This document shows positions 1 through 9,400 of a stretch of 43,589 bases of DNA, piece by piece. Each line of letters opens with the position of its first letter. The stretch's first letter is position 1. The notes under the pieces are model-generated. The model was not told the DNA's origin. It saw nothing but the letters and a program-made list of their open reading frames with translations, and ran no database searches. This DNA comes from a bacterium. GTDB lineage: Bacteria > 4484-113 > JAFGCY01. Location: contig JAFGCY010000081.1 in the NCBI GenBank assembly GCA_016932385.1, positions 1-43,589 on the forward strand. Reading direction: 5' to 3'. The position numbers were made by a program, and so were the translations under genes.

Positions 1-243
1 AAGACAGCCAAACGCACATCACCACCTCGGCTTGGATCCAACCTTTAACCATTTCCCTTTAACCTGGCCGTCATAAGCCCCCGTGCTTGCGATCCGGCAA
101 GCGTAAGTGATAAGCATAAGCCCCATCGCGGCGGCCGTCGCGGCCGCCGGATCGCGACCTAACACGTATTTAACGCAAGAACCGGCGGGCATCGGTATAA
201 TAAGGTGTTGGGATAAGTGGATGGCGGCAAGGAGGTCGCCATA
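1..243. other. Spacer with degenerate palindromic repeat
   Basis: No gene is supported here. Positions 72-124 hold a degenerate copy of a repeat whose core AAGCCCCCGTGCTTGC is also seen at 22090-22112 and 29898-29920 and, more diverged, at 21346-21406. A GC-rich inverted stretch follows at about 128-150. A TATAAT hexamer at 196-201 is a likely -10 for the gene starting at 244. Confidence 0.5.
196..201 (+). promoter_or_regulatory. -10 element for the 244-849 gene
   Basis: A perfect TATAAT lies 42 nt before the ATG at 244. No good -35 is visible 16-18 nt upstream, so the promoter call rests on the -10 only. Confidence 0.4.
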
Positions 244-849
244 ATGGATGCAATCAAGGGGCTGCTCTCCACGGTTGGAGGCAACATCTGGCAGCAATAC
301 AAGTACTTTCTGCAGGCGCTTCGCGATGTCCGGAGCGGCCAGGCGAATCCCGAGACGACCGTCGACGAAAAGACGCTGCTGCGCTACAAGCTCGATCCCG
401 ATGAACGCGGGTTGTTAAAGAGCGCACGTCCCGCCGACAGCATCCGCCAAGTCACGGCCCAGGAACAATCCAACGTCAACCGACTCACCAACGAGGCCCA
501 TGCCCGCGGCGAGGATGTCGTCGCGGTCAACGTCAGCTACCGGGCCGACATCGTTGATGGCCAACTGGCAATCCGGGCCGGCCATACCGAGGTGGTCAGC
601 AAGCCACGGGCTGAAAACGCGCCTCAACCGGCGGACTGCGCCGGCCAATCGGTTGCCGGCCAGGCCGTCGGGGAACGTTACGGTATCGGCCTGGCGAACC
701 TGCTGGCGACGACCAGCCCCCAGACCCTGGCCGAGGGCGACGATGCCCAGTGGCGCCGGCTCGTCGCGGGCCTGATGCCCGGCAGCGCCGACCCGCGCGC
801 CAACCGGGTGGTTGTCTCCCCGCCGGCGGCGGACTGGATCGTGGAATAA
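244..849 (+). CDS. Hypothetical protein, 201 aa
   Basis: I do not recognise this protein. The frame is open from GTG 217, but ATG 244 is preferred because AAGGAGG at 229-235 sits 8 nt ahead of it. The N-terminal 35 residues (MDAIKGLLSTVGGNIWQQYK...) look amphipathic. The middle is charged and helical, and residues about 90-115 (VNVSYRADIVDGQLAIRAGH) suggest a short beta segment. There is no signal peptide or membrane span, so it is probably cytoplasmic. Codon use matches the GC-rich neighbours. It converges with the next gene, leaving 13 nt between the stops. The order of residues around 80-115 faintly recalls SprA-family proteins, but the HExxH-type motif is absent, so no function is assigned. 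Confidence 0.65.
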   Translation: MDAIKGLLSTVGGNIWQQYKYFLQALRDVRSGQANPETTVDEKTLLRYKLDPDERGLLKSARPADSIRQVTAQEQSNVNRLTNEAHARGEDVVAVNVSYRADIVDGQLAIRAGHTEVVSKPRAENAPQPADCAGQSVAGQAVGERYGIGLANLLATTSPQTLAEGDDAQWRRLVAGLMPGSADPRANRVVVSPPAADWIVE

Positions 850-862
850 AGCCGGACCCGCG

Positions 863-1588
863 CTACTCCTCCGGCGTCAGCCAGGGGGCGCCGGGCTGCA
901 TGTCGATGGTATTCTCGCCGTTAGCCATCATGATCCCGATCTCGCGCGAGGTAATCGGCGCGAAGGAGCACAGCTCGATCGCGTAGATCCGGCGCTCCGC
1001 CGGCTCTAGGCTCGCCACCAGCCGGATGCAGCGCTCCAGATCCGTCTTGCCCGTCGTCAGCAATTCGTAACGGGCGATCGCCAGGTTGTACTCGGCCAGC
1101 GGATTGCCGGCGGCCTTGGCGACATCCTCGTCGTAAACCGTCAGCCGTTTGATCGCCTTGCGCAGGTAGTCGCGGTGGCCGTGTTTATGCGCGTAGTAGG
1201 CCAGGCGGCAGGCGGCGCGGTAACCCGCCAGCCCGGGCCGGATCAGCGCGCTGGCCTGGCGTGGCAGGTACTGCTTGTCCTCGCTGAGCAGGCACTCGCA
1301 CAGGAGATCCTCTTCCTGCTCGCTCTCCACCAAATGCCGGCTGGCCCAGGCGGTGCGGCAGGCCATCGAACGCACATAGCGCCCGCCCACGAACTGCGCC
1401 AGGTAGGACACGGTGCTGAGCATCCACCAGCCCAGGCCGCAGTCGACCACGGCGTTGGGCATATAAGGCAGCACAGCGCTGATCATGGACGACATTACGT
1501 TGAAGTCCCCCATTACAGGCGCAAGTTGCTGTGACAACCACGTCACCGTGGCCCGATTGTGATCGTTGATCAGCTTGAGCTGCTGCAT
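863..1588 (-). CDS. Hypothetical helical protein, 241 aa
   Basis: I do not recognise this family. The protein is mostly helical and Ala/Leu-rich, with clustered aromatic and Cys residues (SMACRTAWASRHL, CECLLSEDKQYLP) and no signal peptide. The repeated helix pairs in the second half (GYRAACRLAYYAHKHGHRDY... and AEYNLAIARYELLTTGKTDL) resemble TPR-like solenoid repeats by spacing, but this is inference. The ATG at 1588 has no clear Shine-Dalgarno sequence. A TATAGT hexamer on the minus strand at 1639-1644 would give a leader of about 45 nt. It faces the AT-rich island at 1589-2907 and converges with the gene at 244-849. Confidence 0.65.
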   Translation of the reverse strand: MQQLKLINDHNRATVTWLSQQLAPVMGDFNVMSSMISAVLPYMPNAVVDCGLGWWMLSTVSYLAQFVGGRYVRSMACRTAWASRHLVESEQEEDLLCECLLSEDKQYLPRQASALIRPGLAGYRAACRLAYYAHKHGHRDYLRKAIKRLTVYDEDVAKAAGNPLAEYNLAIARYELLTTGKTDLERCIRLVASLEPAERRIYAIELCSFAPITSREIGIMMANGENTIDMQPGAPWLTPEE

Positions 1589-1853
1589 AGTGACATTGGA
1601 CAGCCCAGGAAATTGGTTTAAACCCGCTGCCCGGTTAAACTATACACGAATTTCATCAAGATAAAACTAAACATTATTATAGCAATATCGATGAAATACC
1701 GTCCGAAAGGTTAAATCATGCGGCGAAAGTGCCTGATTGAGAGCCAGTTTTAGCTATATGACTATACATATTTATAGCAATATTCAAGTATTGCATTAAA
1801 TCTCTCAATTCAATGTAGAAAAACTGAAGGCTTGTCCTTATAATTACTGCGAG

Positions 1854-1881
1854 AGGGGGGGACACCATTCCCCCTGTTTTT
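1854..1881 (+). terminator. Terminator-like hairpin
   Basis: Arms AGGGGG (1854-1859) and CCCCCT (around 1870-1875) enclose a loop of about 10 nt, followed by GTTTTT. It lies just before the small ORF at 1895, so it might act as an attenuator or end a short transcript from the AT-rich region. Confidence 0.3.
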
Positions 1882-1894
1882 ATCGGAGCAGTTG

Positions 1895-2071
1895 ATGTGG
1901 GTATGTATGGCAAAGCTGGACGATGGTGCCTATTGCGGGCACGTCAATGAAGATCAGGTTTGCACATGCTTAAGGTGCGGAAAACGCCGGCCAGGGGGCA
2001 ACCGCTGGTCGATCCGGAACTTTTTTAGTTGGTTGGGTGAGCTTCTGGTCTGGGACCGGGTGCCACATTAA
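1895..2071 (+). CDS. Small Cys-rich protein, 58 aa, possible zinc ribbon
   Basis: This short ORF begins at ATG 1895 with GGAG at 1885-1888, 6 nt upstream, which is good ribosome-binding spacing. The product carries C14-G-H16 and then C23-x-C25-x2-C28 followed by a basic stretch (GKRRPGG), a layout compatible with one small zinc-binding knuckle. The C-terminal half is rich in Trp and Phe (NFFSWLGELLVW). A strong hairpin terminator at 2126-2150 lies 54 nt after the stop. The region is AT-rich and isolated, so this may be an acquired small gene. Function is unknown and the ORF could be fortuitous, but the ordered Cys/His pattern, start signal and terminator together argue for a gene. Confidence 0.42.
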   Translation: MWVCMAKLDDGAYCGHVNEDQVCTCLRCGKRRPGGNRWSIRNFFSWLGELLVWDRVPH

Positions 2072-2125
2072 ATAGGATTCAATCCTTGAAAGGCCAAGCA
2101 ATTGGCATTCTAATTCACCGCTAAA

Positions 2126-2150
2126 AGGGCAGGCAAAGCCTGCCCTCTTT
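2126..2150 (+). terminator. Rho-independent-type hairpin
   Basis: Perfect 9-bp arms AGGGCAGGC (2126-2134) and GCCTGCCCT (2138-2146) with an AAA loop, followed by CTTTATT and preceded by CTAAA. It can work in both directions and is a natural end for the small gene at 1895-2071. Confidence 0.6.
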
Positions 2151-2827
2151 ATTGCGTGCTGCAGGCCCTGGATGTAACCGCCGATCGATTCGGCGCTTTT
2201 CTCCGGAAATCTACCCGAGAACTGCCGGCGATTGAACCAATACAACTTATTGAGTTGGCGATAATTTTTTGGCGATCTGCAACTTCGAAATCCGCTGTTT
2301 ACACACTACCCAAAACCTGATTACCATATACTACTTAATATAGCCCAATCAGAATAATCAAACTTGGTGATAATTCAATCACTAAAGTGCGAAGAACCGA
2401 TGGTTTGTTTTGTGACAGGCTTGGATCTCGGTGTTTGACGAAAACCGGGCGATTCGGGCATGGCAATCAGTCCTGGCAGGCACGAAAGTTAAATTTTCAC
2501 CCAATTTCCACTTTTTTTATCGGATTCAACTGGCCATGCGTATAGTATATTGAGTCAAAAAGGTAAAATTTTGGTTTACTGGCCTGCGCATATTCTCCTG
2601 ATCCGTATAATCCACCTTATCAGGGGTGGACAGGGGTTTACTGAGTAGGGAGATATCGGGATTGGGGAAGGCGCCGGAAAAATGGCCCCTGATGTCGAAT
2701 CTCCTTTTTGTTGGGCAAAATCCCCGAAGGCAACGGCCAAGCCGATTCGTTGTCCACATTGATTCGGCGGCGGCGAATCGAATGGACCCAACTGCGGAAG
2801 CGCTGTCTTGGCGCCACGGTCACGCCG

Positions 2828-2857
2828 TTGGCGACAAACTCACCCAACGGGTATAGT
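2828..2857 (+). promoter_or_regulatory. Promoter for propeller lipoprotein gene
   Basis: TTGGCG (2828-2833), an 18-nt spacer and TATAGT (2852-2857) precede the gene at 2908. The block GGGTATAGTRACAACG is repeated ahead of asnS at 35074-35089, again with a TTGCGG hexamer 18 nt upstream. The recurrence supports its being a real promoter type in this genome. Confidence 0.45.
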
Positions 2858-2907
2858 AACAACGAAGACACAAGTTGGTGGACAGTATTAATGCGGAGGT
2901 AATGTTT

Positions 2908-4185
2908 ATGCTCAGGCGTGTCAGCTGGCTGGTGATTCTGCTTGCACTCACTGCTGGTTCCTGCGGCGGCGACACGGACGAGATCCTCTATCGGCCCACC
3001 TATTGGGATTCACCGCGTTTCGAGAAGCTGGTGCTCTCAGCCGACGGCCGCTACCTGTCGGTGGAAAACGGGGGGGTGATCCAACTCTCTAACCAGGACC
3101 TGACCCTGATCAGCGAGATCGATCCGGGGCTGGTACCCGGTAATATCGGCCATCGGGATAACCTGCCCGGCCAGCCGGTCGAACCTGAGGGCTACCGCGT
3201 TTATACGACAATCTGGTCGCCCGCCGCCAGCGCCCGTGAATACGGTCAAGCCCACCTGGCCTGTCTGGATGAAACCGGCGGTATCTGCTGGCAGGCGGAC
3301 CTCAGCTCGCATGTCGGTTACAACGCCTTTGACATGGTAATCGGCGCAGACGGCCGGCATTTCCTTTGCGGCCAGCTTCGCACTCAGGCGATCGGCCCCG
3401 CGGGCGAACAGCTATGGGTCAGCGAGCCCGGCGCCGAGACGCTCTACGCGGCGGCCGACGGCACGCTTTACGCCTTGGGATGGGGCGGCGAACTTCATGC
3501 GCTGGCCGCCGACGGCAGCCTGCAGTGGTCCGTCACCGCGGCGGACCTGGCGGACACCATCGGCTCCCTGCATTCCGCCGAATTACTGCCGGCGGGCAAC
3601 CTGCTGGTCGTGTTCGACGACTCGGAAATCTTCGCCATCACCGCCGCGGGTGAGCTGGCCTGGCACTTCGAGGAGAACGCGGAGGACATTCACCGCGGAT
3701 ACATCAGCGGCACCGTCAGCGCCGACGGTCGCCTGTACTTCGTGGTCCGCCAAGGCGATTATATTGCCGAGCCGTATGGCCATTACGAGTATTCGTACTC
3801 GCTGGCGGCCCTCGACGCCGCCACCGGCACAGCCGTGCTGTCAGTTCCGCTGACTGACGGCGACTACTTCGCGATCCTGGGCTGCGATGCCGACGGCAAT
3901 CTAGTGGCGGCCCGCCGCGACGTTTTCTATTGGAACCAACTGCGCCATTACAATGCGGCCGGTGTAGAAGTAAAAAGGACCTGGCTGGCTCACCACGGTG
4001 AATCCCTGCTGTCCGCGTCGGTCTCGGCCGCCGGCGTCATCTACTACCAGTCGCTGGTCACCACCGCTCCGGACAAGCAGGACTACATGCTCGTGGCGAT
4101 GGACCTTGACGGAAACGAGATCAATACCGTGACAACGGACAAGGGCCGCTGGGTTACCGAGCCGATCTATGACTCCATTGACTAG
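2908..4185 (+). CDS. Exported beta-propeller lipoprotein, 425 aa
   Basis: ATG 2908 is chosen because GGAGG at 2895-2899 lies 8 nt upstream; the upstream in-frame starts are less well placed. Residues 1-19 form a lipoprotein signal (VSWLVILLALTAGSC) with Cys19 as the lipidation site, although the lipobox is weak. The rest consists of repeated short beta segments with the motifs ADGRxLS, ADGTLYALGWGG, ADGSLQWS and TAAGELAWHF, typical of PQQ/Kelch-like beta-propeller blades. No catalytic motif is seen. It is probably a periplasmic or surface scaffold. Several other propeller proteins occur in this window (5390, 17776, 26003, 32162). A peroxiredoxin gene follows on the same strand after about 160 nt. 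Confidence 0.8.
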   Translation: MLRRVSWLVILLALTAGSCGGDTDEILYRPTYWDSPRFEKLVLSADGRYLSVENGGVIQLSNQDLTLISEIDPGLVPGNIGHRDNLPGQPVEPEGYRVYTTIWSPAASAREYGQAHLACLDETGGICWQADLSSHVGYNAFDMVIGADGRHFLCGQLRTQAIGPAGEQLWVSEPGAETLYAAADGTLYALGWGGELHALAADGSLQWSVTAADLADTIGSLHSAELLPAGNLLVVFDDSEIFAITAAGELAWHFEENAEDIHRGYISGTVSADGRLYFVVRQGDYIAEPYGHYEYSYSLAALDAATGTAVLSVPLTDGDYFAILGCDADGNLVAARRDVFYWNQLRHYNAAGVEVKRTWLAHHGESLLSASVSAAGVIYYQSLVTTAPDKQDYMLVAMDLDGNEINTVTTDKGRWVTEPIYDSID

Positions 4186-4347
4186 TCATCAGTAGTCTGC
4201 GGCAGGTGAGTAAAGACCGGCAGTACCATGGGCGCTTTGCTGCGTCCTTTCCCCAGTAATACAAGCGGCCTGGCTGGAACGGTGTTCCGCCGCATCCGGC
4301 AGGAGATCGTACACGATAAGTCCAGGTGGCATGGTATAAGAGATGGT

Positions 4348-4926
4348 ATGAAGCGCTTGATATTAATCATCGGTCTGTTATTGATTACCGTCGGCTGCAC
4401 CAAGGGCGCCGATACCGCCGGCGACGGCTCGACGGTGTCGGCCGCGGGCCATGTCGCCATCGGCGATCCGGCGCCGGATTTCTCCCTGCCCGGCTACCCG
4501 CACCAGGAATTCCGGCTGGCCGACCAGCTGGCGGACCACATCGTCGTGCTCTACTTTTATCCGAAGGACAACACGCCCGACTGCACGACGGAGGCCTGCA
4601 CCTTCCGCGACACCTACGGCGAGTTTATCCAGCACGGCGCGGTGATCGTCGGCGTCAGCCGCGACGACCTGGAATCCCACGCGTTGTTCGCCGACGAGCT
4701 GGACCTGCCCTTCCCATTGCTCTGCGACGCCGACGGCCAGGTGCGGGACAGCTTCGGCAACCCGGACGGCTCGAGCCAGCTCATCCCGCGGATCACCTAT
4801 GTCATCGACCGCCAGGGCATCGTGCGCGAGATCATCAGCCCCGCCGACGCCAAGGACCTGCAACAGCACATCAGCCTGTCGCTGGGCGCGGTGAAAAAGC
4901 TCAACGCCGCGGCCGGCGAGAACTGA
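4348..4926 (+). CDS. bcp: Lipidated thiol peroxidase, BCP/PrxQ type, 192 aa
   Basis: This is a peroxiredoxin of the AhpC/TSA superfamily, BCP/PrxQ class, which reduces hydroperoxides using thiols. The fold begins at IGDPAPDFSLPGY (residues 38-50). The signature YPKDNTPDCTTEACTFRD (71-88) holds the peroxidatic Cys79 and the resolving Cys84, spaced five apart as in E. coli Bcp. ATG 4348 is favoured over the earlier in-frame start at 4228 because it places a signal sequence (MKRLILIIGLLLITVGC) at the N terminus. Cys17 is then a likely lipidation site, so the enzyme would act in the periplasm, unlike the usual cytoplasmic Bcp. The C-terminal 20 residues are a helical extension. It may be cotranscribed with the upstream lipoprotein gene. 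Confidence 0.88.
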   Translation: MKRLILIIGLLLITVGCTKGADTAGDGSTVSAAGHVAIGDPAPDFSLPGYPHQEFRLADQLADHIVVLYFYPKDNTPDCTTEACTFRDTYGEFIQHGAVIVGVSRDDLESHALFADELDLPFPLLCDADGQVRDSFGNPDGSSQLIPRITYVIDRQGIVREIISPADAKDLQQHISLSLGAVKKLNAAAGEN

Positions 4927-4992
4927 GAGCTGGGAACCGGCACCTAATGATTACTCGCCGACCACTGGCAACTGCCAACTTACAACTAGCTT

Positions 4993-5017
4993 GTGTGGAA
5001 GGCGTCCCCGACGCCGT
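4993..5017. repeat. 25-bp repeat, inverted copy at 42576-42600
   Basis: The sequence GTGTGGAAGGCGTCCCC... is the exact reverse complement of 42576-42600. Its core GGCGTC-CCC-GACGCC is itself a hairpin. A diverged copy (GGCGTCGGAAACGCC) is at about 41279-41294. All are in spacers. Confidence 0.7.
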
Positions 5018-5198
5018 TTCAAAGCCGAGGCAGACCGAAGCATTTTAAGTTTAAGTCGTTAGTTTAAACACGTTGATGACTGCCGCGCCTGGATGATTTG
5101 CCACGCTCGTTTCCGTTCTTTTAAGAAATCTGAAGAGCAGATGCAGACCCCTAACACCTCAATAACGAGCAAAGCCCTTAAACTTAAACTTACCTGAT

Positions 5199-5252
5199 AA
5201 GTGCCAGGACATCGATAACACTAACAAGTGCCTGCACATCGATTACACATTA
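5199..5252. repeat. Two diverged tandem direct repeats
   Basis: AAGTGCCAGGACATCGATAACACTA (5199-5223) is repeated with a few changes at 5226-5252. Only two units are present and no array follows. Confidence 0.55.
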
Positions 5253-5389
5253 GTAGCTGCGCCATGCTAAGAGCACCTCACGACCTGTGGAGGCGTTCAT
5301 GGAAGAGAAAGTCAGGCAGCCGCGGCTGGCGGCCCGGACGGCCGCCCTGCCGGGCTCAAGCCTGCGCTTACCACTTACGCTGGTTTCTC

Positions 5390-6425
5390 CTAATACAGCC
5401 GCGCGAACTTCAGATCGCCGTTGGTGACGTCGTAGTAGCTGATCGCCGGATAGCTGCCAATCGCCACCAGTGACGTGTACTGGCCGACATCCCCAGTTGT
5501 ATCAATCGCTATCGGTGTGTCCCAGGTACTTCCACCGGCATCCGCCGCCCACACGAATTTCAGGTCGCCGTTGGCAGAATTGTAATAGCTGATTGCCGGA
5601 TAGCCACTTATCACAGCCAGCGAGGTATATCTGCCGACATCGCCCGCGGTGTCAACTGAAACCGGGGTGTCCCAGGCAGTCCCGCTGGCATCCGTCGCCC
5701 GTACGTATTTCAGGTCCTGGTTTAGGGTGTCGAGGTAGCTGATCGCCGGATTACCATCCACCACAGCCAGTGAGCAGAAGTAGCCTCGCCCTGCTGAGTC
5801 CAGGGACTGCGGGGTCCCCCAGGCGCTCCCGCCGGCATCCGTGCCCCGCACATACCTCAGGTCGAGGTTAGACGCGTCGAGGTAGCTGACCGCCGGGTTG
5901 CCGTTAACTACGGCCAGGGAAGTGTATAAGCCGGCATCGCCTGTTGACGCCAAGACCACGGGCGTGCCCCAGCTGCTGCCGGTGGCGTTCGCAGCCCGGA
6001 CATACTTCAAGTCGCCGTTGGTGGCGTCGTAGTAACTGATCGCCGGATTGCCGTTGACTACGGCCAGGGAGGTGTGCAAACCGACATCGCCCGTCGCATC
6101 CGGCACGGAGGCCAGCCCCCAGCTGCTGCCGTCGGCGTCGGTGGCCCGGATATACTTCAGATTGTCGCTGGATGCTTCGTAGTAGCTGATCGCCGGATTG
6201 CCGTTGACGATGGCCAGGGAGGTGTATAAGCCGACATCACTGGTTGTTTCCACGGCACTGGGCGAGTCCCAGGCATCGCCATATGCATCCGCGGCGCGCA
6301 CGTACTTCAGGTTACCGTTGGTGACGTGGTAATAGCTGATCGCCGGCCTGCCATTCACCACTGCCAGCGACGTATACTGCCCGACATCGTTGTTCGTGTC
6401 CACCGCGAGTGACACCCAGCCATGG
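5390..6425 (-). repeat. Seven tandem coding repeats, about 145 bp each
   Basis: The 3' quarter of the giant lipoprotein gene holds seven copies of a unit encoding SLAVVNGNPAISYY plus DLKYVRAxDAxGSxW. The last unit is cut short by the stop. The first begins WVSLAV, which could supply the missing strand and close a seven-bladed propeller. Confidence 0.8.
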
Positions 6426-9400
6426 GCTGTAACCGTCAGCGAGGCCGTGTCTGTCAGCCCGCCGTCGTCGGTGATCCGCACTCTGGCGGTCACCGGTGGC
6501 CCCGCGTTGTAAGTCTGCAGTGCCGGGGCGGCCAGGCCCTGGCTGTCCGCTTCCGCGCCGGTTTCGTTGTAGGTGCCGTCACCGTCGAAGTCCCACTCGT
6601 AGTCCACCACCGACCCGTCGGTGTCGTAGGAGTCCGCCGCGCTGAAGGCTACTTCAACCGGTTCTTCGCCGGTCAGGGGTGAGCCATGCAGCACCGCCAC
6701 CGGCGCACTGTTGCCTTCGTCAACACCGAAAACATACAGCTTGGTATCTAAGCTTCCTACATATACCGTTCCGTCCGCACCGATGGCCGGTGAAGATCGC
6801 ACTTCGCCCCCCGTAGTGTATGACCATTTAGGCGTGCCGTCGGAATTGAGTGCATACAGCTTGTTGTCCGCGCATCCAAAATATACCGTTCCGTCTGCAC
6901 TAATCGCTGGCGATGATCTACTCAGGATCCCCCCTACGGTGTAAGACCATTTCAGTGTTCCGTCAGGATTGAGAGCGAGAAGCTTGAGGTCAGCGCTTCC
7001 TGCATACACCGTTCCGTCCGCGCCGATCGCTGGCGATGAATGCACAAAACCCCCCGTAGTGTATGACCACTTCAGTGTCCCATCAGGATTGAGAGCGTAA
7101 AGTTTGTTGTCATAGCTCCCCACATACACCGTGCCGTCCGCGCCGATGGCCGGTGATGATCGCACAACGCCTTGCGTGGAGTATGACCATTTAAACGTCC
7201 CGTCGGAATTGAGCGCATACAAATCGTGGTCGTCACTGCCGATATACACCGTCCCATCCGCGCCGATCGCCGGCGATGAATGCAAATCACCCCCCGCCGT
7301 GAGGTATGACCATTTCAGCGTACCGTCAGGATTAAGCGCGTACACATTGCTGTCTAAGCTTCCTACATACACTGTTCCGTCCGCGCCGATTGCCGGTGAT
7401 GATCGCACATCAGCCCCCGTAGCGTATGACCATTTCAGCGTCCCGTCAGGATTGAGCGCATACAAGTTATTGTCACTACTTCCTACATAAACAGTCCCAT
7501 CCGTGCCGACGGCTGGCGAAGAATCCACATTATCACCTGTAGTGTATGACCAATTCAGCGTACCGTTTGGATTGAGCGCATATAGCTTGTCGTCTTGGCT
7601 TCCCACATACACCGTTCCGTCCGTACCAATCGCCGGCGATGAAAACACGCCACTCTGCGTAGTATACGTCCACTTTACGTTGTTGGTCTGAGCGCCGGTG
7701 TAGGGGCTGCGGCGCGTATGGCGCGGATCGCGCCCGAATGCCGGCCAGGGGGTGTCGAGGTCGAACATCTCGTTGACCCGCACCTCCGCCGTGGCCGTGG
7801 CCGTTGCGCCGCCGTTATCCGTGACGCGCACCTTCGCCGTGAAAACACCGCAGTTGTTGTAGTTGTGGGACGCAGTGTCCAGCTCGCCGTAGGCCTCATA
7901 CTGCCCGTCGCCGTCGAAGTCCCATTCGTACTTTACGATGCTGCCGTCGGTGTCGTCCGACGCGGATGCATCCAGCGTAACGGCCAGGCCCTCGTCGCCG
8001 TAGGCGGGGTCCACCTGCAGATCGGCGGTCGGGTCCACGTTGGGCGGATCACCCGCGGGCTGGACCTGCACCGCCACCGTGTCCACGTCCCACGAGCCGT
8101 CGCTGTCCTCGACGCGCAGCTTGGCGTTGTACTGGCCGGCGGCTGTATAGGTATGCGGATCGGGCGTCAGGGTGTCGGTACCGGCTTCGTAGCTGCCGTC
8201 GCCGTCGAAGTCCCAGGCGTAGCTCAGCTCCGCCGCCTCGTCCTCCAGGTCGTCCGCCGTGCCGCTGAAGGTCACCTCCAGCGGGGCCGGCCCGCTCTGC
8301 GGCGTCGCCAGCGCACTGGCCGCCGGGCGGCTGTTGCCGCTGACGATCAGGCTGACCGCGCCGCAGGCCACGCACTCGCCGCCGCCGGTCGTGCCGCGCA
8401 CCGCCGGGCGGATGAGGCCCGTCGCGGTGGTGTCGGCGGCCTGCAGGCCGGTGGTGTCGTCCGTCACGTCATAGCTGCCGTCGCCGTCCAGGTCCCAGGC
8501 GTAAACGTCGGCGCCGGTGGCGGTCAGTTGGATCGCGCCGTTGAGCATGCTGCTCGGCGTATCGCAGGCCAGCAGCACCGCCGGCGCCGTGCCGCCGAGC
8601 GGCGTGCCGGTCGCGGCATCGCTCAGCGCCGACTGATTGCCGGAAATGTCCACCGCCGCGACGCGTACGTAGGTCAACTCATGCAGGCCGGCCAACACGT
8701 GGCTGGTCTGGCCCACCAGGTAGCCGAGGCTGTGAACGCCGGCTTCGTCTGGTGTATTGAAGTCCGCGGCGCCGTAGTAAACCTGATAACCGGCCAGGTC
8801 GCCCGCCAGCACGTTGTGCCAGGCCAGTTCCAGGCCGCCGGCGACCGGCGCAGCGGTCAGGCCGGTGGGAGCGGAGGGCGTGGTGCTGTCGCCGGTGTCG
8901 AGCGGGTTGGCGCCGAGGCCGACCACGTCGAACGTCGCGCCGTCGTAGGCCACGCAGCAGACGAACAGGTTACCCAGCTCGGACAGGTAGTCGCTGCCGC
9001 CGGCGATCTCCGCCGCCGTGCTCAGGCGCACGTGGCTGTCGCTGAAGGGTCCGGACCAGTGCCAGTATGCATTGGCGTAATCGGCCAGGCCGAGGTAGTA
9101 GCTGCTTCGCGCACCATTACTCATGGCTAGCAGGTTCACGTCCGCGCTGATCACGCCGGGCTGAATGCCGCTCATCGGCAGCCGGTAGTACGCCCAGCTC
9201 AGTCCGCAGGCGCCGGCCGCGCCGCTGGTGAAGCGCGAGGCTTCGGCGTTGTCAGTGACGCCGGTAATGCTCTCGGTGAAGCGCTCGACGCCGGGCCTAA
9301 ACTCGCTGTTCGGCGTCAGGCCGGTTACGACCTTGCCGCGTTCATCCAGCGCTTCCCAGGGCTGGGCGGCATCGACGGGCAGCGCGACGGGCCAGGTGTT

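Larger units (their letters stand above)
1589..2907. other. AT-rich island, mostly non-coding
   Basis: This 1.3-kb stretch is visibly richer in A+T than the surrounding genes, especially 1600-1850 and 2240-2580. It contains a 12-bp direct repeat TTATAGCAATAT (1677-1688 and 1772-1783), a palindrome GCAATA-N6-TATTGC (1777-1794), one plausible small gene at 1895-2071 and two hairpins. Longer ORFs on both strands lack ribosome-binding sites and protein-like composition and are not accepted. The composition and lack of genes fit a remnant of foreign or decayed DNA. Confidence 0.5.
4927..5389. other. Gene-free spacer with several repeats
   Basis: No coding sequence is supported. The spacer holds a 25-bp sequence at 4993-5017 that recurs inverted at 42576-42600, inverted TTTAAGTTTAAGT-type arms at about 5043-5056 and 5176-5191, a pair of diverged direct repeats at 5199-5223 and 5226-5252, and GC-rich palindromic sequence at about 5321-5360. 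It separates convergent genes. Confidence 0.55.

Noticed and set aside
244..849. Similarity to SprA-like putative metalloproteases
   Set aside because: Only the general order of residues is alike; no HExxH motif is present.
1970..2308. Minus-strand frame with YWFNRRQF...IQGLQHA recalling the C terminus of IS1595-type transposases
   Set aside because: The match is a few residues long, there is no start signal, the frame runs through a terminator hairpin, and no inverted repeats are found.
2626..2871. Several 64-77-codon frames on both strands before the 2908 gene
   Set aside because: They overlap one another, lack ribosome-binding sites and have no protein-like features; the stretch contains the promoter of the next gene.
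7718..9130. 470-codon plus-strand frame
   Set aside because: It is antisense to the PKD-containing lipoprotein gene, Val/Arg/Ala-rich as expected of a GC-rich shadow frame, and has no start signal.
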